Shown: positions 8,587 to 18,396, counted from the stretch's first letter. The stretch is DNA of 64,000 nucleotides from Desulfobacter vibrioformis DSM 8776 (GCF_000745975.1 NZ_JQKJ01000001.1:186001-250000); one strand, 5' to 3'. Numbers and translations: made by a program. Notes: generated by a model from the sequence alone, not told the origin.

Positions 8587-10305
8587 TTACTTGGTTCCTC
8601 CGGATACTGCCGGAACCTGGGATGCCGCGGCAGCGTCTGCCACAGGTGGTGGCGTTATTTGTCCTTTAAGGATATGCGGTGTAATAAAAATAAGCAGCTC
8701 TTCCATGTCCGCTGAATTGGTTGTATTTCTGAACAGCCATCCAAGACCCGGCACATCCATCAATCCCGGAACCCCTGATTTGCCTTCTTCGATATTTTCC
8801 TTGTTCAGCCCCCCGATCACCGTGGTCTGTCCGTCAAACAAATTGACCATGGTCTCGGCATTTTTTGTAATAATGGTGGGATTGCCGTCTACGGTGTTGG
8901 AGAAATCCAGCTCATCCTTGTGGGTAATGATTTCCAGCCGGACAATATTGTCGTTGATCACGTGGGGCGTAACTTCCAGGCTGATGACAGCCTTGCGCCA
9001 TTCAATTGAAACCTCACTATCCTCTACGGTCTGGAAGGGAACTTCCTTGCCGGACTCAATGCTGGCTTTGTGGTGATCCAGGGTGGTAATGGAGGGCTTG
9101 GACAGGATATTGACCTTGCCCTCTTTCTGCAGGGCGCTCAGTTCCGTATAAAGCGCCCATTCCCCGGCTTTTTGTGTCAGCAGACCAAAAGACAAACCAC
9201 CCTCACTTGCCACCTTTGTTCCGTCCTGAATAACATTACTGATAAAATTCATGGTGTTATTACCGTCGTCATCTGTTTCTGAGCTAAAGGCAGATGTCCC
9301 CAGAATGCTCTGGGTGGACTTTGTACCGCCGTCATATGTTGTGGCACCAAGCCCGCCCCACTGGACACCAAGTTCCCTTGCGGTATCCGATGTCGCCTCC
9401 ACAATATGGGCTTCGATCAGAATCTGCAGACTGGGTTTATCCAATGCCTGGATGATGGGCAGAATTTTATTCAACTCCGTTTGAGTAGATTGAATTACCA
9501 GGGAATTCGTATTTGTATCTTTTAATATAGCCCCTCTGAAATTGGTTTTCTCCAGGGCTTTTTTCTTATCAATGGACTCTGTGACCGCTTTTTCCAGAGC
9601 GGCTTCCCTGGAGTTGGCCTGGAGATATTTTTCCAGGTTCTCACGCAGCTCATCCAGGTCTGCAAAATTGATTTTCACCACCCGGGTCATCAACGGTTCA
9701 TATGACTCCTGTTTTCTGGAGATCGCCTCCATGGTCAACGCATGTTCTTTTTTACTTTTCTGATAGTTCTGCTTGGCTTCCATGAGTGCAATTTCCTTGT
9801 TCAGGTCCTCCACGGTGATCACCCGCAAAATATCGCCGCTCCACTTATACGTCAGCCCATAGGAGTCCAGAAGACCGGTAAAGGCTTCATCCCAGGGTAC
9901 GTTGGAGATATTGATTTTAGCCTGGCCCGAAACCGTTTCATTAATCAGGATATTGACGTTGGCTGCCCTGGCAAGGGTCCGTAGAAGGACAGGTACCGGG
10001 ACATCATGCATCTTCATGGTCAGCCGCATTTTAGGCATTTTTTTTTGCGGTTCAAGCGGGTCTTCCGTTTTCTGCTCCCTGGCGTTATTCGCTTGTTCAA
10101 GCGCCTTGATTTTTTGCTGGACGTCTCTGTCTATCTCTTCAATATAAGGACGGGCGTCCGGCGTGACCTTGGGCGAATTTTCCGCCATTACCCGCCACTT
10201 TTCAAACCGGTCAGGCGGTTTTGCTTCCTTTTGAGTGGCCTGACACCCAAGACCAAGGCCCATGAGCATCAGTGCCAAAAAATATATTTGAACATATTTC
10301 CTCAT
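8587..10305 (-). CDS. mshL: MSHA-type secretin, outer-membrane lipoprotein
   Basis: This 572-residue protein starts with a lipoprotein signal peptide ending LGLG|C21. It continues with a secretin/TonB short N-terminal domain (about 105-165), an N-domain (about 205-285) and the C-terminal secretin channel domain (about 290-550). Family motifs include VPGLMDVPGLGWLF and LLIFITPHIL near the C-terminus. It forms the outer-membrane pore through which the pilus passes. The fit is to the MshL branch of secretins rather than PilQ, since no AMIN domains are visible. It sits between the PilP-like gene and the ExeA/MshM-like gene. The lipid anchor may let it reach the outer membrane without a separate pilotin; that is inference. 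Confidence 0.9.
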   Translation of the reverse strand: MRKYVQIYFLALMLMGLGLGCQATQKEAKPPDRFEKWRVMAENSPKVTPDARPYIEEIDRDVQQKIKALEQANNAREQKTEDPLEPQKKMPKMRLTMKMHDVPVPVLLRTLARAANVNILINETVSGQAKINISNVPWDEAFTGLLDSYGLTYKWSGDILRVITVEDLNKEIALMEAKQNYQKSKKEHALTMEAISRKQESYEPLMTRVVKINFADLDELRENLEKYLQANSREAALEKAVTESIDKKKALEKTNFRGAILKDTNTNSLVIQSTQTELNKILPIIQALDKPSLQILIEAHIVEATSDTARELGVQWGGLGATTYDGGTKSTQSILGTSAFSSETDDDGNNTMNFISNVIQDGTKVASEGGLSFGLLTQKAGEWALYTELSALQKEGKVNILSKPSITTLDHHKASIESGKEVPFQTVEDSEVSIEWRKAVISLEVTPHVINDNIVRLEIITHKDELDFSNTVDGNPTIITKNAETMVNLFDGQTTVIGGLNKENIEEGKSGVPGLMDVPGLGWLFRNTTNSADMEELLIFITPHILKGQITPPPVADAAAASQVPAVSGGTK

Positions 10306-10327
10306 TTTATTTCCATCACCGATTAAT

Positions 10328-10819
10328 TTAATCTTCTTGCAAATATAGCGTAACCTGCCTGTTGGACTGGGTCAGCAACGTTACCTTTGTCGGCGTAATT
10401 TCAAGCACCTTGTACCCAATGTCTATAACCAGGTCTCCGATACTATATTCCATACCGTTAATTATGCCGAGAAAATTCTCGCCTAGCTGAATAAATCCGG
10501 AATAGACCATATCCGGCAGCTTATCTGATGCCCCATCATCAAGTTTCCCTGAATTTTCACCATAATAGATAAAAGGATCCCTGGACCATATGTCTTCGGC
10601 TTTTGTTTTGAGATAGGCAAGATCCCTTCCGCCGTTTTTTTTTAGTGCGGCCATCGTTGTCTGTGCTGTTTTGCCGATGGCGTCAGCCGCTTTGATGGCC
10701 GCTTGAATTTTTTCTTCATCCGTACTGCCTTTCTTTTTATCCAGCACAAAATAATTCAATAGTCCGTATACAGCCAGCAAACCTGCAAGCCCAATGATTA
10801 TAACCTCTCTCTTGTTCAT
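10328..10819 (-). CDS. PilP/MshK-like pilus alignment protein
   Basis: The product is 163 residues with one N-terminal membrane helix (about 6-26), a linker, and a small beta-rich C-terminal domain (about 85-163). The tail reads as the family pattern of PilP and GspC homology regions: a hydrophobic strand, GMEYSIGDLV, then YKVLEITPTKVTLL. Such proteins link the inner-membrane PilM-PilN-PilO complex to the secretin. Its place between the PilO-like and secretin genes supports the assignment. It is anchored by a transmembrane helix rather than a lipid, as in MshK/GspC and unlike PilP. Confidence 0.65.
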   Translation of the reverse strand: MNKREVIIIGLAGLLAVYGLLNYFVLDKKKGSTDEEKIQAAIKAADAIGKTAQTTMAALKKNGGRDLAYLKTKAEDIWSRDPFIYYGENSGKLDDGASDKLPDMVYSGFIQLGENFLGIINGMEYSIGDLVIDIGYKVLEITPTKVTLLTQSNRQVTLYLQED

Positions 10820-10834
10820 TGTCCCGGTCTGCCC

Positions 10835-11395
10835 TTAATTTTTAGAAAAACCATTATGTTCTATGGCAATCCTGAACCGGATACTGCAATACCTGACATT
10901 ATTTCTATCGGTTCGGATTTCAACGGTTTCAAGTCGTTTGAAGCAGGGCAGTTTGATCAGTTCGATCAAAGCGGGCCTGAAATGCAGGAACTCTCCCTTG
11001 TAAGTCATGTTCACGGAAATCAGATCGGCACCGGTTTTAAAAGATTCCGTATCCATCCGGTTTTCCGACAGGATCAGACGCTGTCCTTCGGCAATCTGTT
11101 TAAATACCTGGGTCAGGCCTGAGACCTCATCCCTGGGAATCGCCTTGCGTTGCGGGAGAGGCAGGGCATTATCAAACTTTGTATCTGCCAGGCGACATGC
11201 CTGGGCATATACCGAATAAAACTGTTTCTGATCTTCCAGGCGAATGGCTTTGGCGAGCCAGTCCGCTTTGACCGCCTGAATATTTTTAAATTTTGGGTAA
11301 AGCAGGCCCAGGGCAAGGGCAAGAATCACCACAAAGCAGCCCACAATCAGACCAAGGGTTGTGGAGGAAATTTTTTCTGTTTCCTTTTTCGTCAT
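10835..11395 (-). CDS. PilO/MshJ-like pilus inner-membrane protein
   Basis: This 186-residue protein has a single transmembrane helix at about 13-32. A coiled-coil stretch follows (about 35-70), then an alpha/beta domain resembling the ferredoxin-like fold of PilO/GspM. It would form the periplasmic scaffold with the PilN part of the upstream fusion. Its ATG overlaps the stop of the PilM/PilN gene (ATGA type), which implies translational coupling. Sequence similarity in this family is low, so the call rests mostly on topology, size and operon position. Confidence 0.65.
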   Translation of the reverse strand: MTKKETEKISSTTLGLIVGCFVVILALALGLLYPKFKNIQAVKADWLAKAIRLEDQKQFYSVYAQACRLADTKFDNALPLPQRKAIPRDEVSGLTQVFKQIAEGQRLILSENRMDTESFKTGADLISVNMTYKGEFLHFRPALIELIKLPCFKRLETVEIRTDRNNVRYCSIRFRIAIEHNGFSKN

Positions 11396-13176
11396 CAGAA
11401 AATCTCCATATCCACAGTAAAATTGAGCGTATTAAGGTCTTTTTTTTGTTCTATTTTTTTGTTCTCAACATCAATATTACCGAAAAGGGGCGAGCCATCC
11501 AGGGCCATGACGTATCCTGTCAGCGTGGATTCAAGGGCGGTGAACTCCGCAGACACAAGCCCTTGCAGACGCATATGCCGTACACGGTCCTCAAGTTTTT
11601 TTTTATTTTTTGCTTTTGGGTCGTTATCCACGGATTCTGCAAGTTCGGCTTTCAGGGTAAGAATATCTATATTTTCAGGCGTCAGCGCGCATACTTCGCT
11701 GATAACGGACAAGGAGGCATAGTCATTGACATACTGACGGATCATCTCTATTTTTTTTCTAGCCTGGTCATTTTTTTTATTCATTACATCCTTGGTGATC
11801 TGGAAATCATATTTTGCAAGCTGGGTTTCTACGGATGTACGCTTGGCAACTTCCTGGTTTTCCATCCGGTCAAACCAGAACCAGACACCGGCACAGATCA
11901 GAAGCCCTGCAATTCCTGCAGCGATGATCCCCATATTGATTTTTTGGGCTTTTGCGTCAAGGGCCTTTTCCTTATAGGTATAAAGAAAATTTGGCGTCAT
12001 GGCTTTGTCGGACAGGGCAATGCCCAGGGCCGGAATAACGCCGTTCCTGTCTGCTGCGCTGGTGGGCATGGCCAGACCCATGGCACCCGGGTCATTTTGA
12101 AATGGAGAGAAAAGGGTAACCCGGCCAGGTATCATTTCTTCACTGAAGCTTATGAATGCCCGGCTGTCGTCTGTTTCTCCGAAAAAATAATATTTTGCAA
12201 CCGGTTCATTTTCCAGAAACATATTGGAGCAGTATTCACCGGTGCGCTGAATTTTACCTAAAAGCCGCCGGGCAGCTGCTTCCATCTCTTCAAATCCGGG
12301 GTCATCCAGCCGCCCCCTTGCGGCCAAAATCCAGGGAATATCCGTAATTTTCCCATCCACCATCCCGGATTCCATTGACGGTTCCACAAGGCTGTACGAC
12401 CCTGTTTTAATACTCCTTGCCACCAATATACCCTGCTCAGACATACAGAAGATTTCAGACCGGTGCCGCCGGATATTTACAATCACCACAGGCTGGCCCC
12501 CGGTGTCGGGCTGCCCGGCAAGAATGCAGTTCTGGATGGCAAACGGGGTGGCCGTAATGCCGGCCAGGGAATACCCGGCTGATTTGAACAGGGTTTTCAG
12601 TCCTTTTACAGCAGCCCTGTCACCGGAAAACGCCACCACAGTTTTCTTCTTCACACCACTGCCATGGACATCTGAAATAAACTCATAGTCAAAAATTTCA
12701 TTGACCAGGTCTATGTCAATTTCTTTTTTCAATGCCCACATGGCAGCATTGGCCAGCCTGGCATCCGGTATGTTGGGCAGGGTCAGCTGTCTTAGTTTAA
12801 CATCTTTTGTTTCAATGGCGGCCCAGATGGGGACGTTTTTACAGTCTGCTAGAAACGAGGCCAGTGCGGATCTGAGGAATGCAGGGAACCGCTCGCTTTT
12901 TATGTCCGTAGTTTCGGGATATGGAAAGACCTGCCACTTAACAACCTCTTTTGCGCCCCCGCGCTTTGTCTCGCCGGCCAGGACCAGGGACAGAGAATCG
13001 CCCCCCAGGTATGCCCCGGCACAGAGGTTATTCAGGGTATTGCCCTTAAGGGAACTGCACCCCTTGGATTCGGGCAGGGAAGAAACAGGTTCCCGGGAAA
13101 ATGCCTGGGGCGGGGTGCCCCCCCGAATGGAATCCAAAAGTTTCTCAGTTGAGCTTAAATCACTGGAATCTGTCAC
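11395..13176 (-). CDS. PilM-PilN fusion protein (MshI-like), first gene of the pilus operon
   Basis: The 593-residue product combines two normally separate pilus proteins. Residues about 50-400 resemble the actin-like ATPase PilM/MshI (CAGAYLGGDSLSLVLAG and later VVIVNIRRHRSEIF). A transmembrane helix lies at about 414-434. The rest (435-593) resembles PilN, with a coiled coil and a small periplasmic domain. Fusing the two would hold the cytoplasmic and membrane parts at 1:1. The start is GTG at 13176, with AGAGG upstream and a good promoter at 13208-13236. It is the first gene of the operon running to the pilin. Confidence 0.75.
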   Translation of the reverse strand: MTDSSDLSSTEKLLDSIRGGTPPQAFSREPVSSLPESKGCSSLKGNTLNNLCAGAYLGGDSLSLVLAGETKRGGAKEVVKWQVFPYPETTDIKSERFPAFLRSALASFLADCKNVPIWAAIETKDVKLRQLTLPNIPDARLANAAMWALKKEIDIDLVNEIFDYEFISDVHGSGVKKKTVVAFSGDRAAVKGLKTLFKSAGYSLAGITATPFAIQNCILAGQPDTGGQPVVIVNIRRHRSEIFCMSEQGILVARSIKTGSYSLVEPSMESGMVDGKITDIPWILAARGRLDDPGFEEMEAAARRLLGKIQRTGEYCSNMFLENEPVAKYYFFGETDDSRAFISFSEEMIPGRVTLFSPFQNDPGAMGLAMPTSAADRNGVIPALGIALSDKAMTPNFLYTYKEKALDAKAQKINMGIIAAGIAGLLICAGVWFWFDRMENQEVAKRTSVETQLAKYDFQITKDVMNKKNDQARKKIEMIRQYVNDYASLSVISEVCALTPENIDILTLKAELAESVDNDPKAKNKKKLEDRVRHMRLQGLVSAEFTALESTLTGYVMALDGSPLFGNIDVENKKIEQKKDLNTLNFTVDMEIF

Positions 13177-13207
13177 AGCAACCTCTTTTAATGGTTCTAA
13201 ATTTTGT

Positions 13208-13236
13208 TATATATTCTTAAGAAGACTAATTAACAA
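13208..13236 (-). promoter_or_regulatory. sigma-70 type promoter of the pilus operon
   Basis: On the minus strand, TTGTTA (13236-13231) and TATATA (13213-13208) are separated by exactly 17 bp. Transcription would begin near 13200, about 25 bases before the GTG start of the PilM/PilN gene. Confidence 0.6.
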
Positions 13237-13767
13237 AATACACCTGACAGAAAAACAATAGTACCGGTAAAATTTCACCGGTTTATTATTTTTGTTTAAG
13301 ATTAAGCTCCACTTTACACGCTTTATCTTAATGAACAATCCTGTGCTTTTTCTTTATTAAAAAACCTTCACTAATCACGCAATTTGTATCAAAGGACACT
13401 AGCTTAATCCGACTTTTCAGGCTTTGTCAATTATATTCTCACCATCAAGTCATCATAGACATTGGAATCATTAACTTTTATCCTAACACAACCATTATAA
13501 AAATATAATCAGTTGATATTAAAGCAAAATATATGAAATTATAACTTCTTGAAATTATAGATATTTAAAATTTATTTTCCGGATGCTTTTATGTATAGTG
13601 ATTATTCGCAAATGCTACAAAGGCAACATGAAATATGCCATAATTTGATGGTATAGGAATTGCCATTTCCTAAAACCTAAAACTGAAACCCAACCCGTCC
13701 GAAAGGCGGCAATTTAAACTTATTAGACATTTAATCGGCTTGCAAACACGCCTGTAATGACCTTAAC
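13237..13767. other. AT-rich divergent intergenic region
   Basis: About 530 bp separate the pilus promoter from the hybrid kinase. The DNA is AT-rich and has no open frame that looks coding. Small inverted repeats are present (AGGAA/TTCCT at about 13655-13671; a 5-bp stem CCGTC/GGCGG near 13700). The kinase promoter is probably here, but no clear hexamer pair stands out. I could not match the region to a known riboswitch. Confidence 0.45.
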
Positions 13768-16479
13768 ATGAAAACCTACACCAAAATTCTGATTCCAACG
13801 CTCCCGCTCGTTTTTTTCTTTCTGGCGGTAACCATTGCAATTACTTACCATTTTTCACGTACAGCCCTTCTTGATCTCGGGGACGCCTGGCTTTCCACGC
13901 AGCTGGCTATGGCCATGACAATTACCCGCGACCAGGAAAAAATGCTTCATGGCGACGGCCCGGAAATCATTCCGGCCAGCATTGCCAAGGCAAAACAGGA
14001 CGCAATTGCCCGTATCCGGAACATCACCATCGGAAATAAAGGGTTTATTTTTATAATGGATCGCAGCGGTGCTGTTATCTTCCATCCCAATACATGCCTT
14101 AGTGATACGGATCTGAGCCGTGAAAAATGGTTCTCTTCTCTGACAGATCAAGGGGGCAGAAAAATTATCGACCTTTCAGGGGAGCGTCTTCTTGTGCGAT
14201 TTGGGTATTTTGCGCCCTGGGAATGGTATGTTCTGGCGGTGGACCCCATGGATGAGGTGTACGGCGGCATCAACCGGATGCAGCCCTATCTGTATAGTTT
14301 GTTTATTTCAGCCGCCATTATCATTTCCCTGGTTTTAATGGGCTTAACCGCGCGCCTGACCCGTCCGTTCAAGGAGCTTCTTATCGGCACCCAGGCCTTT
14401 GGCAAGGGCAACCTTGACACCAGAATCAATATTCAATCCGACGATGAATTCGGTCTTCTGGCAAAGGAATTCAACCGGATGGCATTCAGGCTCCAGGACA
14501 GTCTGGCCGCATTAAAACAGAATGAAGAGCATTTCAGGGCTTTAATTGAAAATGCCAGTGATATGATCTGGATTCTTGACCGGGAAGGGGTGTTTCGTTA
14601 TGTAAGCCCGTCTACATTCCGGATTCTCGGGTATCAGCCTAAAGCACTTCTGGGCCGTTGTTTCCAGGAATTTATACATCCCCGGGAAAAAGAGGAACTG
14701 ACCGAAATATTTACCCCCAGGGTGACCTCTTTGGTCCAGACACATCAGACAGCCATTCGGTTCATACACAGGGCCAATTACTGGTGCATTCTTGAATGCA
14801 CGTCCAAAAATCTCATGGATCACCCCACCATCAAGGGAATGGTTGTTAATTTAAGGGATATCACCAAACGCAAACAAGCGGAACAGGCCCTGAAGCTGTC
14901 CCACCAGGAACTGGAAAACCGGGTAAAGGAGCGAACCAGGGATCTGCAGGCAGCCAACAAAGCCTTGAATAATGAAATCCAGATCCGCAAACAAAAGGAA
15001 CAGGAGCTGGAACGGGCGAACCAGGTAAAAAGTGAATTTTTAGCCAATGTCAGCCATGAAATTCGAACACCTTTGAATGCGATCCTTGGGTTCAGCGAAC
15101 TTCTGGCAACAATGATCAGTGAAAAACAGCAGGCCAGCTACCTTTCAGCCATAAACACAGCCGGGAAAAACCTCTTCGACCTGATCAACGACATCCTGGA
15201 CCTGTCCAAAATGGAGGCCGGCAAACTGGAACTGAACCGGGAACCTGTCCTGTTAAAGTCTTTGTTCAATGAAATATACCGGCTGTTCAGGGTAAAACTG
15301 AAAACAAAAAATCTGAACTTTTTCATTGAACTGCCTGAAAATGACACAGGCTCCCTGATTCTGGATGAGATGCGTTTACGCCAGGTGATTACCAATCTGG
15401 TGGGCAATGCCCTGAAATTCACTGAATTCGGCACGATCACGCTTAAAGCACAAATTTGTGCCAGCCAGGAAAATGAGGAAAAGTACGCTGACCTTATCAT
15501 CCAGGTGGCAGACACAGGCATTGGCATTTGCGAAACCCAGCAGGATAAAATATTTGAGGCGTTTGAACAGGCATCGGCCGGAACCAGCCGGAAATTCGGG
15601 GGCACCGGACTGGGGCTGGCCATCTGCAAACAACTGATCGAGATTATGGGCGGGAATCTTTCCGTATCAAGCAAACCGTATCAAGGCTGTGTCTTTACCA
15701 TCCTCCTGCCCGGTGTTGAAAAATATCACACTCACATTCCCGCGCCTGCGGCTGCAGGCAAATCAGCCTGGACCTGCAGGAAATTTGTCAAAGATCGGGT
15801 TCTTATTGTGGATGACCAGCAAGATATCCGGTTCATGCTCAGGGAAGTTCTGGAAAAAATCAATCTTGACGTTATTGAAGCGGCAAATGGCTGCCAGGCG
15901 CTTGAGCATGCCAGGGCCCAGAAGCCTGCCCTGATATTCATGGATCTGAAGATGCCGGGAATAGACGGCGTGGAAACCGCGGCCCGTTTGAAAGCAGACC
16001 AGGACATTGCCCATATTCCCATATGTCTGATGACCGCGGGCATGACGCTGTGGTCCGAAGAGGAACTTGAATCCCGGGGATTTGCCTGTACCATTGCCAA
16101 GCCCATTGCCATCGACAACCTGATGGCCGTTTTGACGCGATTCATCAGCCCGGCGCCTGATTCCACGCAGGGCGCTGCTGCGCTGAGCCGGCTGGACACC
16201 CTGGACCAGGATAGTCTGTCCGGAGAGTTTATGGACAGATTGCACAAGGATATTATCCCCCATATCCCGCAAACCCGGGAGGCAATGAAAATATCCGATG
16301 TCCAGCGGTTTGCCCTAAGGATCTCTGAAACCGGAAACGCTTTTAACATCGACGCATTCAACGCGTTTGGAGAAGCGCTTTTTCAGTTATGTAAAACCTT
16401 TGACATTGAAAAGATCCAGACCTTTCTTGAATACTTTATCCGGACCATCGACCGGATTACTCCCTATCGGGAGCGATAA
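13768..16479 (+). CDS. membrane-bound hybrid sensor histidine kinase (Cache-HAMP-PAS-HisKA-HATPase-REC)
   Basis: The 903-residue protein has a first transmembrane helix at about 7-30 and a single Cache-type periplasmic sensor up to about 165. A second helix (about 172-195) is followed by a HAMP domain and a PAS domain at about 250-375. The kinase core has phospho-acceptor His430 in NVSHEIRTP and an ATPase domain with the DTGIGI and GTGLGLAI boxes. A receiver domain follows with phospho-acceptor Asp726 (FMDLKMPG) and Lys in the AKPI motif. About 90 further residues do not make a full phosphotransfer domain. No response regulator is next to it, so its target is unknown. The ATG has only a weak ribosome-binding site. 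Confidence 0.9.
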   Translation: MKTYTKILIPTLPLVFFFLAVTIAITYHFSRTALLDLGDAWLSTQLAMAMTITRDQEKMLHGDGPEIIPASIAKAKQDAIARIRNITIGNKGFIFIMDRSGAVIFHPNTCLSDTDLSREKWFSSLTDQGGRKIIDLSGERLLVRFGYFAPWEWYVLAVDPMDEVYGGINRMQPYLYSLFISAAIIISLVLMGLTARLTRPFKELLIGTQAFGKGNLDTRINIQSDDEFGLLAKEFNRMAFRLQDSLAALKQNEEHFRALIENASDMIWILDREGVFRYVSPSTFRILGYQPKALLGRCFQEFIHPREKEELTEIFTPRVTSLVQTHQTAIRFIHRANYWCILECTSKNLMDHPTIKGMVVNLRDITKRKQAEQALKLSHQELENRVKERTRDLQAANKALNNEIQIRKQKEQELERANQVKSEFLANVSHEIRTPLNAILGFSELLATMISEKQQASYLSAINTAGKNLFDLINDILDLSKMEAGKLELNREPVLLKSLFNEIYRLFRVKLKTKNLNFFIELPENDTGSLILDEMRLRQVITNLVGNALKFTEFGTITLKAQICASQENEEKYADLIIQVADTGIGICETQQDKIFEAFEQASAGTSRKFGGTGLGLAICKQLIEIMGGNLSVSSKPYQGCVFTILLPGVEKYHTHIPAPAAAGKSAWTCRKFVKDRVLIVDDQQDIRFMLREVLEKINLDVIEAANGCQALEHARAQKPALIFMDLKMPGIDGVETAARLKADQDIAHIPICLMTAGMTLWSEEELESRGFACTIAKPIAIDNLMAVLTRFISPAPDSTQGAAALSRLDTLDQDSLSGEFMDRLHKDIIPHIPQTREAMKISDVQRFALRISETGNAFNIDAFNAFGEALFQLCKTFDIEKIQTFLEYFIRTIDRITPYRER

Positions 16480-17176
16480 GACTGCGAATCCACCCTAAAA
16501 ATGTATTTCCTTCCAGGCAGTCCTTTTCAGCCGTTTCCAGAACCTTTGTCATCTTTTCCGTATCGCTGTACCGGTCTTTGCGGGTGATGATTGCCCGGGC
16601 CGGATCAAGCGCCCGGATGACCCTGGCCGGGTTTCCGGCTGCCACAGTATTGGCAGGGATGTCGCAGGTGACAACGGCCCCGGCCCCGATAATGGTATTT
16701 TTGCCAATGGTTACGCCTTTGCACACAATGGCGGAATCACCGATCCACACATTTTCATCCAGAACCACCCTTGACCGGGTGGCAGGCGGCAACGATCTGT
16801 CGTAAATACCATGCCAGTCTGAATCCGTAATGTAGGCGTGGCTGGCCAGCATACAGGAGTCTGCAATACAGATGGAGTTGGCCGCTGAAATCCGCACGCC
16901 CGGGGAGATAAGCACATGGTCCCCGATATGGATACCATCAATATCTTTTTCCTGGGACCACACGGTCAGCCGGGTTCTTTTATCCGGGCATCCCAGCAGG
17001 GTCACATGACTGCCGATGGAGATGGGACCGCCGAACAATTCAATATACCAGGGTTTGATTATATAAGGATGGGGGCCCAGGGACGTGAGCTGGGGAACAA
17101 GATAACGGCGGACATAAAAATCCTGGAGCCGGTACCAGGCCTGTTTAATATAGTATGGGCGTTTATCCCGGATCAT
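16457..17176 (-). CDS. hexapeptide-repeat O-acyltransferase
   Basis: The 239-residue protein carries a left-handed beta-helix. Hexapeptide-type repeats run from about 55 to 195 (ISIGSHVTL, IGDHVLISPGVRI, VWIGDSAIVCKGVTIGKNTIIGAGAVVT), with the usual ending GNPARVIR. The family uses acetyl-CoA or acyl-CoA to acylate sugars or surface polymers (WcaF/NodL type). The likely active-site His lies in ASHAYITDSDWHG near 130-140. Its 3' end overlaps the convergent hybrid kinase by 23 bp. It starts 3 bp after the stop of the toroid-fold gene, so the two form an operon and may act on the same product. Confidence 0.8.
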   Translation of the reverse strand: MIRDKRPYYIKQAWYRLQDFYVRRYLVPQLTSLGPHPYIIKPWYIELFGGPISIGSHVTLLGCPDKRTRLTVWSQEKDIDGIHIGDHVLISPGVRISAANSICIADSCMLASHAYITDSDWHGIYDRSLPPATRSRVVLDENVWIGDSAIVCKGVTIGKNTIIGAGAVVTCDIPANTVAAGNPARVIRALDPARAIITRKDRYSDTEKMTKVLETAEKDCLEGNTFLGWIRSLIAPDRE

Positions 17177-17179
17177 CGT

Positions 17180-18220
17180 TTACATTTTAAACTTACAGCC
17201 GTTCCACGCATCATGGTCAAACAACCGGGCCCCGGGCGTCAGGCTGTACAGGGCATCAGCGGCCATCAACACCACGGCATTGGTCCAGGATATTTTCTCC
17301 CCGGGCCAGACCACCATATCCGGATACGTATACCCGCACCAGAAGGTCTGATCCTCAAACACCCGGTTATGAATCCATGAAAAAACAATACCAGCCTTTT
17401 GACGACGCCCCATGGCGTGGAGTGCAAGCACCAGTTCCGAGGTCTCGGCAATGGTAACCCAGGGCTGGTCGGACACGCAGCGGCATCCCTGTCCCTTGAT
17501 GACATATTTATGCCAGGATCTGTCAATACGTGTCTCTGCCCTGTTTCCCTGCAATGCCCCGGACAGTACTGGGTAAAACCAGTACATGGAAAATCTGGAC
17601 TTGGACACGTTATACGTAAAAATATTTTCCCTGATGGATCTGCCAAGGCGTTTAAACGCATTCTCCCATTCCGGACGGTCATGGCCAAGGATACCGGCAA
17701 TGGCCAGGGCACATTTCAGGCTCATGAATATGGAACAACTGCCTGACAGCAGGGACATGGGATCAACCGTTCCCCCGGGGCTTCTTGCCCAGTAAATCTC
17801 TCCTGTGGCCGCCTGGAGATCTAAGGCAAATCCAATACCTTTTGACATGGTTGACCAGAATTTTTCCAGATCAGCCGCCTCTCCTTTTATTAAATACTGG
17901 TGAAACAGCCCCACTGCCAGATAACAGGCCATGTGGCTTTCGGTGGTCCGGTCCGCGGGAACGGAATCCATATAGGATGAATACCAGGATCCGTTTTCAT
18001 TCTGAAGCGCGGCCAGCCAGTCCAGGGCAGCCATTGCCTGGTCATGAAAACCGCCGATATTCAGTCCCATCACAGACTCCACAAGATCCCAGGGATCGGT
18101 TTTTCCTCCGGCATGCCAGGGGATGTCCCCATTTCCCCTTTGAAGACCGGCAATCATACGCGCAACTGAGTCGGGGTTCAGAGGTGAGTCAGGGTGCAGC
18201 TTTGCATTTATAGGGTACAT
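17180..18220 (-). CDS. prenyltransferase/terpene-cyclase-like alpha-alpha toroid protein
   Basis: I place the start at the ATG at 18220 (MYPINAKLH, 346 residues), which has AAGAG upstream. The frame also reads back to a TTG at 18250. The protein consists of repeated helical hairpins with toroid-type repeats (DIPWHAGGKTDPWD, LAALQNENGSWYSS, LALHAMGRRQKAG). Conserved W and D/E residues are as seen in proteins annotated as prenyltransferase-domain or squalene-cyclase-like. It lacks a clear DxDD cyclase motif, so it may instead be a glycan-active (alpha/alpha)6 enzyme. The downstream acyltransferase gene is 3 bp away. Function is not known. Confidence 0.55.
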   Translation of the reverse strand: MYPINAKLHPDSPLNPDSVARMIAGLQRGNGDIPWHAGGKTDPWDLVESVMGLNIGGFHDQAMAALDWLAALQNENGSWYSSYMDSVPADRTTESHMACYLAVGLFHQYLIKGEAADLEKFWSTMSKGIGFALDLQAATGEIYWARSPGGTVDPMSLLSGSCSIFMSLKCALAIAGILGHDRPEWENAFKRLGRSIRENIFTYNVSKSRFSMYWFYPVLSGALQGNRAETRIDRSWHKYVIKGQGCRCVSDQPWVTIAETSELVLALHAMGRRQKAGIVFSWIHNRVFEDQTFWCGYTYPDMVVWPGEKISWTNAVVLMAADALYSLTPGARLFDHDAWNGCKFKM

Positions 18221-18303
18221 GGACGCTCTTAAAAAAAATAATATTCTCAATGAAAATAGGTCAAATTATCAGACACGTCTCTATTTTACAAGCTGATTCA
18301 TCA

Positions 18304-18332
18304 TTGACAATCCATTTCCATTTATGTAAATA
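18304..18332 (+). promoter_or_regulatory. possible promoter of the beta-oxidation operon
   Basis: A perfect TTGACA (18304-18309) is followed after 17 bp by TAAATA (18327-18332). This places a start about 55-60 bases before the fadN ATG. The -10 is only a moderate match. Confidence 0.4.
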
Positions 18333-18396
18333 AAACTGAATAGTCATTCAGGATAATTAATTCCGATTATTTATACCCCAACCTGAGGAGAAAATC

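Noticed and set aside
13680-13767. Possible cyclic di-GMP (GEMM) riboswitch before the hybrid kinase
   Set aside because: A GAAAGGCGG stretch looks similar, but the conserved receptor bases and the two paired helices are not present.
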